Source of the DNA: BS750m-G28 sp035527235
GTDB lineage: Archaea > Thermoproteota > Bathyarchaeia > TCS64
Reading direction: 5' to 3'
Length of the DNA: 13,997 bases
Assembly: GCA_035527235.1 (NCBI GenBank)
Contig: DATLAV010000261.1
Coordinates: 1 to 13,997 of the forward strand
The notes beneath the pieces were generated by a model. That model ran no database searches. It was not told the DNA's origin and saw nothing but the letters and a program-made list of their open reading frames with translations. Both the position numbers and the translations under genes were made by a program. Positions 7,531 to 13,001 of the stretch are shown here, in pieces (position 1 is the stretch's first letter; each line of letters begins with the position of its first letter).

Positions 7531-8079
7531 ATGTCTGGTTTTCACAAGCCCAAGCCCATATTCAAAGTCTGGCTTGAGACCGACGAGGGATTCGTCTTCG
7601 GCCCAGGAGTCTACAGCATACTGAGGAAGGTAGAGGAGACTGGGACGCTCAAGGATGCGGCCAAGGCCCTCGACATGTCATACAGGTTCGCCTGGGGCCT
7701 GGTGAAGAAGGCCGAGCGTAAGATCGGTGAGCCCCTGCTGGTCACCCACAAGGGCGGCAGGGCCGGGGGAGGGGGCACCGAGCTCACACGGATGGGCAGG
7801 CAGTTCTTCGAAGACTTCTCGAGGGTGGAGGCGCTCATGAACAGGCTCTCAAGGGATCCCCCCCTCATCGGATCAGAGAGTATCGAGCAGAGATTTGAGG
7901 CCATCATCCTTGAGATCGAGGAGACGGAGGGCTCGTCACAGGTCATAATAAAGGCACCCGGATCCGGTACGATGAAGTTGAGCTTGAAGAATGAGGATGT
8001 CGACTCCCTGGACCTAGGTGTGGGGGACAGGGTGAGGATAGAACTCACATCGATACTGAGCAGAATCGAGAAGCTGTGA
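7531..8079 (+). CDS. ModE-like molybdate-responsive regulator (HTH plus TOBE-like domain)
   Basis: A 182-residue protein. Residues about 25-100 match the LysR-like winged helix of ModE: GTLKDAAKALDMSYRFAWGLVKKAER, then GEPLLVTHKGGRAGGGGTELTRMGR, including the diagnostic SYRxAW and GGxxGGG-LT elements. Residues about 118-182 (from IEQRFEAIILEIEETEGSSQ to LGVGDRVRIELTSILSRIEK) resemble a single TOBE/Mop oxyanion-binding unit. ModE proteins sense molybdate or tungstate and control its uptake and cofactor genes. No molybdate transporter or molybdopterin gene is visible here, so it probably acts elsewhere or on another ligand. The ATG at 7531 has GAGG seven bases upstream. It ends five bases before the convergent PadR-like gene. 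Confidence 0.85.
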   Translation: MSGFHKPKPIFKVWLETDEGFVFGPGVYSILRKVEETGTLKDAAKALDMSYRFAWGLVKKAERKIGEPLLVTHKGGRAGGGGTELTRMGRQFFEDFSRVEALMNRLSRDPPLIGSESIEQRFEAIILEIEETEGSSQVIIKAPGSGTMKLSLKNEDVDSLDLGVGDRVRIELTSILSRIEKL

Positions 8080-8084
8080 GAGGT

Positions 8085-8414
8085 CTAGGAGACGGTGATC
8101 CTCTGCAGGAACTTGAGGTAGGGCTCAAACTTGTTGCTGAGGTCATGCCCCTTCTCGGTGAGGGAGTAGAGGCACCTGTTGCCCTCCTCGACCTCCTCCT
8201 TCTCCATCCGGTCGAGGAAACCCATCTCCTGGAGCTCCTTGAGATGCTTGTAAACGTTCCTGACGTCGCAGTCGTTGAGGTAGGTTATGAAGGGGTCCTT
8301 CAGGGTCTGCCAGATGTTGTACCCGTAGGAGTCAACTTTGCAGTCCTGGTTGTAGCAGATGATTGCCATTATCTTCATCTTGGTGGCTCCGGTGGATCCC
8401 TTTGGCTTGACCAT
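8085..8414 (-). CDS. PadR-like winged-helix DNA-binding protein
   Basis: A 109-residue protein. After a short basic N-terminus it shows a winged-helix plan typical of PadR-type proteins: helices KMKIMAIICYNQDCKVDSYG and YNIWQTLKDPF, a recognition stretch DCDVRNVYKHLKELQEMGFLD, then a hairpin wing EKEEVEEGNRCLYSLTEKG and a C-terminal helix for dimerisation. Four cysteines (20, 25, 49, 81) in so short a protein could allow redox or metal sensing, but this is speculative. The ATG at 8414 has GAGG three bases upstream. It is divergent from the TFB gene across 122 bases with TATA boxes in both directions, so it may regulate itself and TFB (inference). ArsR-type or MarR-type classification remains possible. 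Confidence 0.8.
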   Translation of the reverse strand: MVKPKGSTGATKMKIMAIICYNQDCKVDSYGYNIWQTLKDPFITYLNDCDVRNVYKHLKELQEMGFLDRMEKEEVEEGNRCLYSLTEKGHDLSNKFEPYLKFLQRITVS

Positions 8415-8444
8415 GAACCTCGAAACCCTTATAAGTCAGACCCA

Positions 8445-8457
8445 TATATATAATTTA
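8445..8457 (-). promoter_or_regulatory. TATA box for the PadR-like gene
   Basis: The minus strand reads TAAATTATATATA. It predicts a start near 8421 and a very short leader before the ATG at 8414. Confidence 0.5.
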
Positions 8458-8485
8458 CGAATAGGTATAATATCCATAGTACCGC

Positions 8486-8495
8486 TTTTTATAAA
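8486..8495 (+). promoter_or_regulatory. TATA box for the TFB gene
   Basis: TTTTTATAAA preceded by ACCGC. The predicted start is near 8515, leaving about 20 bases before the ATG at 8537. That leader contains a five-codon frame, ATG at 8523 to TGA at 8538-8540 (MIERR), whose stop overlaps the TFB start as ATGA and which has GAGG eight bases upstream. Confidence 0.5.
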
Positions 8496-8536
8496 GGACA
8501 TCTCGGCCACGAGGCTGGGGAGATGATAGAAAGAAG

Positions 8537-9481
8537 ATGAAAAACGAAACAGGCATAGCTTGCTCCAGATGTGGAAGCGAGAAACTGATAAGGGACCTTG
8601 AGGCAGGGGAGGAGGTCTGCAGCGAGTGCGGACTGGTCGTCTCCGATGAGCTCATGGACCTGGGCCCCGAGTGGAGGGCTTTCACCACCTCCGAGAAGGA
8701 GAACAGGCCCAGGACGGGCATGGCCAGATCGTTTACCCTCTACGACATGGGACTATCCACCAGCTTCAGCGGCAACATGGACGGCAAGGGCAACCGCCTT
8801 GACCCCGACACCAGGAGCAGGATGAACAAGCTCAAGAGGTACGACACCAGGACGAAGCTGGACGACACCTGGGGCAGGAACCTGAGCATCGCCATGGCGG
8901 AGCTGGACAGGATGTCGACGATACTCCACATCCCCAAGCAGGTAAAGGAGGGCGCCGCGCTTATCTACAGGAAGGCGCTCAAGAAGGACCTCATCAGGGG
9001 GAGGTCGATAGACGCCTTCGTCGCAGCCAGCCTCTACGCTGCCTGCAGGATGAACAGGGTGCCGAGGCCCCTGAAGAACATCTCCAAGGCGAGCACCAGA
9101 GAGCACCCCGAGGTCTCCCGATCCTACAGGCTCCTCCTCAAGGAACTGAATCTCAAGATGCCCATCGACGATCCCATGAAGTTCGTCCCGGGCATTGCCT
9201 CCAAGCTTAAGATACGGCAGCAGACGGAGAGGCAGGCCGTCAGCATCCTCAGGAAGGCGAAGGAGAGGCAGGGACTCTCAGGCAAGGACCCCCGGGGAAT
9301 AGCCGCAGCGGCACTCTACATGGCGTGCATGGAGTTGGACGACAAGAGGATACAGAAGGACGTAGCGGCCGCCGCAGGGACGACCGAGGTGACCCTCAGG
9401 AACAGACTCAGAGGACTGGAGGAAGTACTGAGCGACCCCCCGTCAATAGACAGCGAGATAGTGGCACCTCAGCAGTCCTAG
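8537..9481 (+). CDS. tfb: Transcription initiation factor B (TFB)
   Basis: A 314-residue archaeal TFIIB homologue, full length. TFB binds the TBP-DNA complex and recruits RNA polymerase. The N-terminal zinc ribbon is intact: Cys9-x2-Cys12 (ACSRCGSEK) and Cys28-x2-Cys31 (VCSECGLVVSDE). The B-reader/linker follows from about residue 47 to 85 (LGPEWRAFTTSEKENRPRTG). Two cyclin-like repeats follow, about residues 110-200 (RNLSIAMAELDRMSTILHIP, then ASLYAACRMNRVPRPLKNI) and about 205-300 (ASKLKIRQQTERQAVSILRK, then AAALYMACMELDDKRIQKDV with TEVTLRNRLRGL). The ATG at 8537 is the only start giving the normal N-terminus and has no well-spaced ribosome site of its own. Archaea often carry several TFBs; whether this is the main one cannot be told. 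It ends six bases before a decayed zinc-protein copy on the other strand. Confidence 0.97.
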   Translation: MKNETGIACSRCGSEKLIRDLEAGEEVCSECGLVVSDELMDLGPEWRAFTTSEKENRPRTGMARSFTLYDMGLSTSFSGNMDGKGNRLDPDTRSRMNKLKRYDTRTKLDDTWGRNLSIAMAELDRMSTILHIPKQVKEGAALIYRKALKKDLIRGRSIDAFVAASLYAACRMNRVPRPLKNISKASTREHPEVSRSYRLLLKELNLKMPIDDPMKFVPGIASKLKIRQQTERQAVSILRKAKERQGLSGKDPRGIAAAALYMACMELDDKRIQKDVAAAAGTTEVTLRNRLRGLEEVLSDPPSIDSEIVAPQQS

Positions 9482-9487
9482 CTGGGT

Positions 9488-9676
9488 TCAGTCCAGCCCC
9501 TTTTTCTCAATCAACCTTTTTATCTAGTGTAGGAGTCGAACTCCTTCTTGCGGCAGCCACTTCACATGTAGCGGATCTTCTGAGTCCCCGGATGGAGCAT
9601 TCGGTGACCCTGATCTCCTGGGGCGTCAGGATCTTTCTACAGATCCTGCATTTTTCTCAGATTTCACTGATCCCAT
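9488..9676 (-). pseudogene. Decayed copy of the small two-CxxC zinc-binding protein
   Basis: Read on the minus strand, this stretch aligns along its whole length with the intact gene at 13002-13184. One frame gives GISEI, a TGA stop, then EKCRICRKILTPQEIR and SIRGLRRS, matching SEI, CKVCGKVLTPEEIR and GIKGLRKN of the intact protein. The match then shifts frame at the second cysteine pair, where eight bases separate TGT and TGC instead of six. It resumes as GCRKKEFDSYT, then shifts again to RLIEKKGLD and a stop, matching GCRKKEYNSYT and KLIEKRELD. So there are at least one internal stop and two frameshifts. The start region also lacks an in-frame ATG. The flank upstream of the start shares AGTTTTCACA with the intact copy. 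This explains almost the whole gap between TFB and the next gene. Confidence 0.85.
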
Positions 9677-9713
9677 CCCGTTGACCCGTGTGAAAACTGG
9701 CTCCGGATCGACG

Positions 9714-9725
9714 TAATATTATAAT
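9714..9725 (+). promoter_or_regulatory. TATA box for the split-barrel protein gene
   Basis: TAATATTATAAT, nearly palindromic, predicting a start near 9745 and a leader of about ten bases before the ATG at 9755. Being near-symmetric it could also have served the decayed minus-strand gene. Confidence 0.5.
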
Positions 9726-9754
9726 TCATCGACGGTAGAGGAGTGTTGAGAGTC

Positions 9755-10165
9755 ATGAATCGGATAGATGGCATGATTGAGGACTTCAAGGAGGCGAGGG
9801 TCGTCTACATGACCACCTTCAGGGATGGGAAGGAGGAGAGCCGTCAGATGACCAACTTCAATGAGGACCCTTACAAAGTGATGTGGTTCCCCACCTATAG
9901 GAACACCAAGAAGGTCGATGACATCAAGAGTGACCCCAAGGCCCTCATCACCTTCCCCAGCTCCAAGAAGGGCGTCTACTACGAGATAGAGGGCAGGGCG
10001 GAGTTCGAGGACGAGACGACCACCGCGAGCAAGTGGAGGTGGTGGTACCTCTACTGGAGGCCCGACCAGAGGAGACGTTTCTGGTTCCCAGCGGGGGTCA
10101 GCGATCCCAACAGGGTGATAATAAACGTGCACCCGCTCTCCGTCAGGACCGTGAAGGAAGGATAG
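9755..10165 (+). CDS. Pyridoxamine 5'-phosphate oxidase-like FMN-binding split-barrel protein
   Basis: A 136-residue protein with the strand pattern of the split-barrel flavoprotein family. It shows EDFKEARVVYMTTFRDGKEE near residues 9-28, MWFPTYRNTKKVDDIKSDPK near 43-62, ALITFPSSKKGVYYEIEGRA near 63-82, and a C-terminal FWFPAGVSDPNRVIINVHPL strand pair. The order of a threonine-containing second strand, the strand followed by K-x-x-x-I, and a V/I-x-V-x-P ending is typical of small family members that bind FMN, F420 or haem. The central WRWWYLYWRP segment is unusually tryptophan-rich. The true reaction and cofactor cannot be set from sequence. The ATG at 9755 agrees with the TATA box; a GTG at 9743 is an alternative. 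It stands alone between the zinc-protein pseudogene and a small membrane protein. Confidence 0.8.
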   Translation: MNRIDGMIEDFKEARVVYMTTFRDGKEESRQMTNFNEDPYKVMWFPTYRNTKKVDDIKSDPKALITFPSSKKGVYYEIEGRAEFEDETTTASKWRWWYLYWRPDQRRRFWFPAGVSDPNRVIINVHPLSVRTVKEG

Positions 10166-10214
10166 GCCCTCATTTCTTAACACATATCATTTATCTAGGG
10201 GTGTGGAAGCTTCG

Positions 10215-10481
10215 ATGACGATGAACGAGGAGAACCGGTTCAGAGAGAGCCTCAGGCAGAACCATTTAATCATCCTAGTTGTTCTCATGCTCCCAGTCGG
10301 CGGTATGATCGCGTCAATACCGCTGATCATCTGGAGGCGGCCTGAGTCGATCATGCCCGCCATACCGATCATCTTCGCGCTAATTGTCCAGTACATGCTC
10401 CTCGTTAGGTGGATAGACAAAAAAATGAAGGAGACGCTGAACCCCAAGGAAGAGGATTTAGGGTCAAGTCCAGAATCATAG
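10215..10481 (+). CDS. Small two-helix membrane protein of unknown function
   Basis: An 88-residue protein with a charged N-terminus (NEENRFRESLRQNH) and two hydrophobic segments, about residues 18-40 (LIILVVLMLPVGGMIASIPLI) and 47-66 (MPAIPIIFALIVQYMLLVRW). They are separated by a short basic turn WRRPES, and a charged tail ends the protein. The turn RR and the basic DKKMKE after the second helix do not settle topology. I do not recognise the family. Starts possible in frame are GTG 10203, ATG 10215 and ATG 10221; 10215 has GGTGTGG about eight bases upstream. It follows the split-barrel gene by under 50 bases and may be cotranscribed, although CATTTCTTAACACATATC at 10170-10187 could be a terminator or a promoter. 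Confidence 0.7.
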   Translation: MTMNEENRFRESLRQNHLIILVVLMLPVGGMIASIPLIIWRRPESIMPAIPIIFALIVQYMLLVRWIDKKMKETLNPKEEDLGSSPES

Positions 10482-10487
10482 AACGAG

Positions 10488-10500
10488 ATATTTTATTTAG
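10488..10500 (+). promoter_or_regulatory. TATA box for the ribbon-helix-helix gene
   Basis: ATATTTTATTTAG, predicting a start near 10520, only about eight bases before the ATG at 10528. No ribosome-binding sequence is seen, consistent with a near-leaderless transcript. Confidence 0.5.
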
Positions 10501-10527
10501 AACGCACACTTTAATTGGCAGACTGTC

Positions 10528-11064
10528 ATGAAGCGTCTAACTCTTGAGCTGGATGACGACACATACAACTACCTCGAGTTCCTAGAGAGGACGAGGTTCA
10601 TCAAGAGTAAGGACGCGGCCATACGGAAGGCCCTCATACTCTTCAAGAGACTCTCCATGCACGACTGGCTCCCGGACATCTACCGCATAGGCGACAGCCG
10701 GATAGTGCTCATGGACAGGGGCATGCTCCTGGACATCTTCGAGCTCCTCACCGAGTTCGAGACCTTCAGGGCGGGTCAGGTGACGGCCCTCAAGAGGAAG
10801 GTGATGAAGCCCGAGTACAGAGATATTGACCTCACCAAGCAGAGGAACTGGCCCATCGTGCTGAAGGAGCTGGAGAACCTCGGATGGGGGGTCTTCTCGA
10901 AGGTAGAGAAGGAGATCAAGGTGCAGCACTGCGCCGTCCCCACCGGGTACCTCAGGGGCTACCTGGAGTCGATGTTCAAGGTCGAGCTCGAGGAGCACCA
11001 CACCAGCGTCGAGGGGCTCATCGTCTTCATTGCGGGAAAAAGAAAGGAGGACGCCTGGCGTTAG
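10528..11064 (+). CDS. Ribbon-helix-helix DNA-binding protein with an unassigned C-terminal domain
   Basis: A 178-residue protein. The first 45 residues match a ribbon-helix-helix (MetJ/Arc-type) fold: strand MKRLTLELDDDTYNYLEFLE, helix A, then SKDAAIRKALILFKRL as helix B. The remaining 130 residues form a separate mixed domain: IYRIGDSRIVLMDRGMLLDI, a helical FELLTEFETFRAGQ, and a final CAVPTGYLRGYLESMFKVEL then EEHHTSVEGLIVFIAGK. That last part loosely recalls the end of V4R/haem-NO-binding-type sensor domains, with a Cys, a G-Y-L-x-G-Y-L element and an E-x-H-H stretch, but I cannot confirm this. It may be a ligand-responsive regulator. The ATG at 10528 is the clear start. Its stop interlocks with the convergent Lrp gene through TTAG at 11061-11064. 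Confidence 0.75.
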   Translation: MKRLTLELDDDTYNYLEFLERTRFIKSKDAAIRKALILFKRLSMHDWLPDIYRIGDSRIVLMDRGMLLDIFELLTEFETFRAGQVTALKRKVMKPEYRDIDLTKQRNWPIVLKELENLGWGVFSKVEKEIKVQHCAVPTGYLRGYLESMFKVELEEHHTSVEGLIVFIAGKRKEDAWR

Positions 11065-11507
11065 AGGCCAGTCCAGGGGCACCTCTTGTAGGGGCCGATT
11101 ACGATTGTGACGACGGTGCCTAGGATGCCGTCGAGGGCGAGCTCCGTCTCGAGGAACTCGTTGAGGTCCTCCATCTTCTCGAAGATCACCTCGAAGAGCA
11201 GGTCCACGTCGCCACTCGTCCTGTAGAGGACGAAGACATCAGGGTGGGCCTTCATGTGCTCCACGATGTCCTGAAGCTTCGTCGGCTGCACCTTAAGGCC
11301 TATGAAGGACTTGATGGCCCGCCCCAGCATGTGATAGTCAAGCATGACGGTAAACTTTTTGATGACCCCCGTCTCGATGAGCTTGTCGATCCGGTTCTTG
11401 ACCGTGGCCTCGCTGACCCCCGTCTCGTCCGCGATCTTCTTGTACGTGCTCCTGCCATCCTCCGTCAGACACTTGATGATGTTCATGTCTAGAACGTCCA
11501 GAGACAT
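11061..11507 (-). CDS. Lrp/AsnC family transcriptional regulator
   Basis: A 148-residue two-domain regulator. The N-terminal helix-turn-helix spans residues 1-52 (MSLDVLDMNIIKCLTEDGRS, then YKKIADETGVSEATVKNRID). The C-terminal RAM ligand-binding domain spans about 62-141, with FIGLKVQPTKLQDIVEHMKA, VFVLYRTSGDVDLLFEVIFE and IGTVVTIVIGP-like ending (GTVVTIVIGPYK). The TSGDVDLL loop corresponds to the G-x-x-D effector/oligomer interface of the family. These proteins form dimers to octamers and respond to amino acids. The target and ligand here are unknown. The ATG at 11507 has a TATA-like TTTTAAAT (11537-11544) upstream and almost no leader. A small dyad GAATC/ATTC at 11511-11521 next to the start could be an autoregulatory site. 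The stop overlaps that of the ribbon-helix-helix gene by four bases. Confidence 0.93.
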   Translation of the reverse strand: MSLDVLDMNIIKCLTEDGRSTYKKIADETGVSEATVKNRIDKLIETGVIKKFTVMLDYHMLGRAIKSFIGLKVQPTKLQDIVEHMKAHPDVFVLYRTSGDVDLLFEVIFEKMEDLNEFLETELALDGILGTVVTIVIGPYKRCPWTGL

Positions 11508-11838
11508 ATTGAATCATATTCATATCTTCTCAATCCATTTAAAAGAATTTACATTATCTTTAATCTCGTTAAAGAAAACTATAATTCAACCATCATTTTA
11601 TACAGAAGAAGTGAAGACTTTTTCTGAGCCATCACTAGTTAACATGAAATTGTTAATAATTCGTTTCTAATGAAGCCATAATTTAATTATTTATTATACA
11701 TGCTAAATATTTGATTATATTTTCTTTGGATATAGTGAGAATATGTTGGGTTTTCTGACATTTATATTGTGTTTTTTTATAGTTTCATTATGAAGAATCA
11801 TAAATATCTTTAGGGTATGGTAGAGATCGGGGAATACT
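11508..11838. other. AT-rich intergenic region between divergent promoters
   Basis: This 331-base gap is far richer in A and T than the genes around it. I see no credible coding frame or RNA gene. It holds the TATA-like box of the Lrp gene (minus strand, 11537-11544) and that of the 91-residue gene (ATAAATATC at 11800-11808). Small dyads include TTAAC, eight bases, GTTAA (11639-11656) and TTCATTATGAA (11784-11794). GAATCATA occurs beside both starts (11511-11518 and 11795-11802). Some of these may be Lrp sites. The rest is unexplained. Confidence 0.6.
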
Positions 11839-12114
11839 TTGGAGAAAGCTATTGAGACGATACCCGAGTCCCTTCTCGGAGACATCTCCACTAAGTTGAT
11901 CGACGTCGTCCTCACATCGCAGGACAGGAACGCGGTTCCAACACAGCTGGCCAAGAGGGTGATCTACCTCTGGCGTCAGGATCAACTCGCTACGAAGACT
12001 GGCGTCTCCACGCTCATCGACGCAGCCATAAAGGTTGACGCTGACAAGACTTACTGGATCCTCGATGAGCTGGGGCTACAGAAGGTCAGCGCCTCTCTAA
12101 AGAGTGTCTTCTAG
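11839..12114 (+). CDS. Unrecognised 91-residue protein
   Basis: A 91-codon frame starting at TTG 11839. An in-frame stop at 11821-11823 rules out a longer N-terminus. GGGG six bases upstream and a TATA-like box at 11800-11808 support the start. The protein is soluble and mostly helical: EKAIETIPESLLGDISTKLI, DVVLTSQDRNAVPTQLAKRV, YLWRQDQLATKTGVSTLIDA, AIKVDADKTYWILDELGLQK. The pattern of short helices with a polar TKTGVSTLIDAAIKVD and a final hydrophobic-charged turn could suit a small DNA-binding or adaptor domain, but I do not recognise a family. Codon use matches neighbouring genes, which favours a real gene. A pyrimidine-rich CTACCCCTTTTTCAC shortly after the stop (about 12137-12151) may terminate it, so it is probably transcribed alone. 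Confidence 0.7.
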   Translation: MEKAIETIPESLLGDISTKLIDVVLTSQDRNAVPTQLAKRVIYLWRQDQLATKTGVSTLIDAAIKVDADKTYWILDELGLQKVSASLKSVF

Positions 12115-12137
12115 ACTGGTCGTCGACTGGAGGAAAT

Positions 12138-12149
12138 CTACCCCTTTTT
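12138..12149 (+). terminator. T-rich tract after the 91-residue gene
   Basis: TACCCCTTTTTC, a pyrimidine run some 25-35 bases past the TAG and before the next promoter region. It has the form of an archaeal T-tract terminator, without a hairpin. Confidence 0.3.
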
Positions 12150-12202
12150 CACTTATTTCGATCGACAATCATTAAAACAATGTGAGAGATGAAGATATCA
12201 AG

Positions 12203-12457
12203 ATGATCACGTCATACACGCTGGCGCGTGTGCACCCCGCGCAGGATAGGGAGGTCTACGAGGCCGTGAAGGAGTTCGAGGAGGTGAAGGAGGTCATACT
12301 GACGTATGGCGAGTACGATCTCATCATAAAGGTGGAGTCCAACGCCCTTGAGGATCTCGACCACTTCGTGTTCAACAAGTTGAGGGCCATCACGGGCGTT
12401 GCAGCCACGACGACCCTGCTGGAGGCCAAGCCTCAGAAGCTGGGAAAGGAAACGTGA
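12203..12457 (+). CDS. Stand-alone Lrp/AsnC ligand-binding (RAM) domain protein
   Basis: An 84-residue protein consisting only of the RAM domain of Lrp/AsnC regulators: MITSYTLARVHPAQDREVYE as strand 1 and helix 1, FEEVKEVILTYGEYDLIIKV as strands 2-3 with the family G-x-x-D turn (GEYD), then helix EDLDHFVFNKLRAI and the final strand GVAATTTLLEAK. No helix-turn-helix precedes it. Such SraA-like proteins assemble as dimers or decamers and bind amino acids; some modulate full-length Lrp partners. The ATG at 12203 matches the domain boundary; a GTG at 12182 would add MRDEDIK and cannot be excluded. Ten bases separate it from the CBS-domain gene, and its TGA lies inside that gene's ribosome-binding site, so the two are surely cotranscribed. 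A full Lrp protein lies 700 bases upstream. Confidence 0.88.
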   Translation: MITSYTLARVHPAQDREVYEAVKEFEEVKEVILTYGEYDLIIKVESNALEDLDHFVFNKLRAITGVAATTTLLEAKPQKLGKET

Positions 12458-12467
12458 GGGAGGAAGC

Positions 12468-12887
12468 ATGGAGAAGTTCCCCTCGCTCGTCGCCGACATC
12501 ATGAGCACCCCGGCCATCCAGGTGGACGTAGGTACTAACATCAGGGACACCGCCTTGTTGATGACCGACAAGAGGATCGGAAGCGTGGTGGTGACGGCGA
12601 TGGGGAAGCCCGTGGGCATAGTGACAAAGAGGGACATAATCATGAAGGTGGTCGCCCTCTGCAGAGACCCATGCGCCACTGAAGTCAACTCGATCATGTC
12701 AGCCCCCCTCATCATGGTGTCCAAGGACATGGGCATCCTCGCGGCTATGAGGAAGATGAAGGAGAACGTGATCACACAGCTCGTAGTCATGGATGGAGAC
12801 AAGCTGGTGGGAGTCGTCTCAGAGAGGGACATGGTGAAGGCGTTCTCCCTGGCGTCGATATCATCGTTCAGCACGATACTTAGATAG
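12468..12887 (+). CDS. Two-CBS-domain protein
   Basis: A 139-residue protein made of a tandem CBS pair. CBS1 spans about residues 8-64: VADIMSTPAIQVDVGTNIRD, then KRIGSVVVTAMGKPVGIVTKRDI. CBS2 spans about 73-130: VNSIMSAPLIMVSKDMGILA, then VITQLVVMDGDKLVGVVSERDMV. Both keep the D/N-IM-S-P start and the G-[IV]-V-[TS]-x-RD end typical of modules that bind AMP, ATP or S-adenosylmethionine. No catalytic or membrane domain is attached, so it probably acts by contacting another protein, perhaps the RAM protein encoded ten bases upstream. The ATG at 12468 has GAGGGAGG four bases upstream. A longer in-frame ATG at 12399 would run inside the RAM gene and is unlikely. Two cysteines (65 and 69, ALCRDPCA) lie between the domains. 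Confidence 0.92.
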   Translation: MEKFPSLVADIMSTPAIQVDVGTNIRDTALLMTDKRIGSVVVTAMGKPVGIVTKRDIIMKVVALCRDPCATEVNSIMSAPLIMVSKDMGILAAMRKMKENVITQLVVMDGDKLVGVVSERDMVKAFSLASISSFSTILR

Positions 12888-12913
12888 CCAATGCTTCACC
12901 AGAATTAATCAGG

Positions 12914-12938
12914 ACGGAAAACTGGTCAGTTTTTCACG
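12914..12938. terminator. Small dyad followed by T run between convergent genes
   Basis: GGAAAACTGG followed by TCAGTTTTTCAC contains AAAACT and AGTTTT arms around GGTC, a short stem ending in a T run on the plus strand. It lies after the CBS gene and ahead of the convergent zinc-protein gene. It is a candidate terminator, and weak as a hairpin. Confidence 0.3.
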
Positions 12939-13001
12939 AGCCATCAACTCGGCGAGACGTCGTGAGTATACCTCACTGATTTCTGGTTTCCTTAGGGTAG
13001 T

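Noticed and set aside
9567..9574. TGTAGCGG resembling a half of the efflux operator
   Set aside because: It is a single half-site inside the pseudogene with no partner arm at six-base spacing, so it is probably chance.
9325..9684. 119-codon plus-strand frame over the TFB end and following gap
   Set aside because: It overlaps TFB's second cyclin repeat in another frame, and its second half is the antisense of the zinc-protein pseudogene.
12399..12467. Upstream ATG extending the CBS protein by 23 residues
   Set aside because: The extension lies inside the RAM gene in another frame, gives an Arg/Trp-rich odd N-terminus, and the ATG at 12468 has a strong ribosome site.
12212..12874. 220-codon minus-strand frame opposite the RAM and CBS genes
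   Set aside because: Both plus-strand genes have clear family motifs; the antisense frame shows only composition-driven runs.
12962..12976. GTGAG, five bases, CTCAC dyad
   Set aside because: A five-base stem without a T run, between convergent genes, is too weak to call an operator or terminator.
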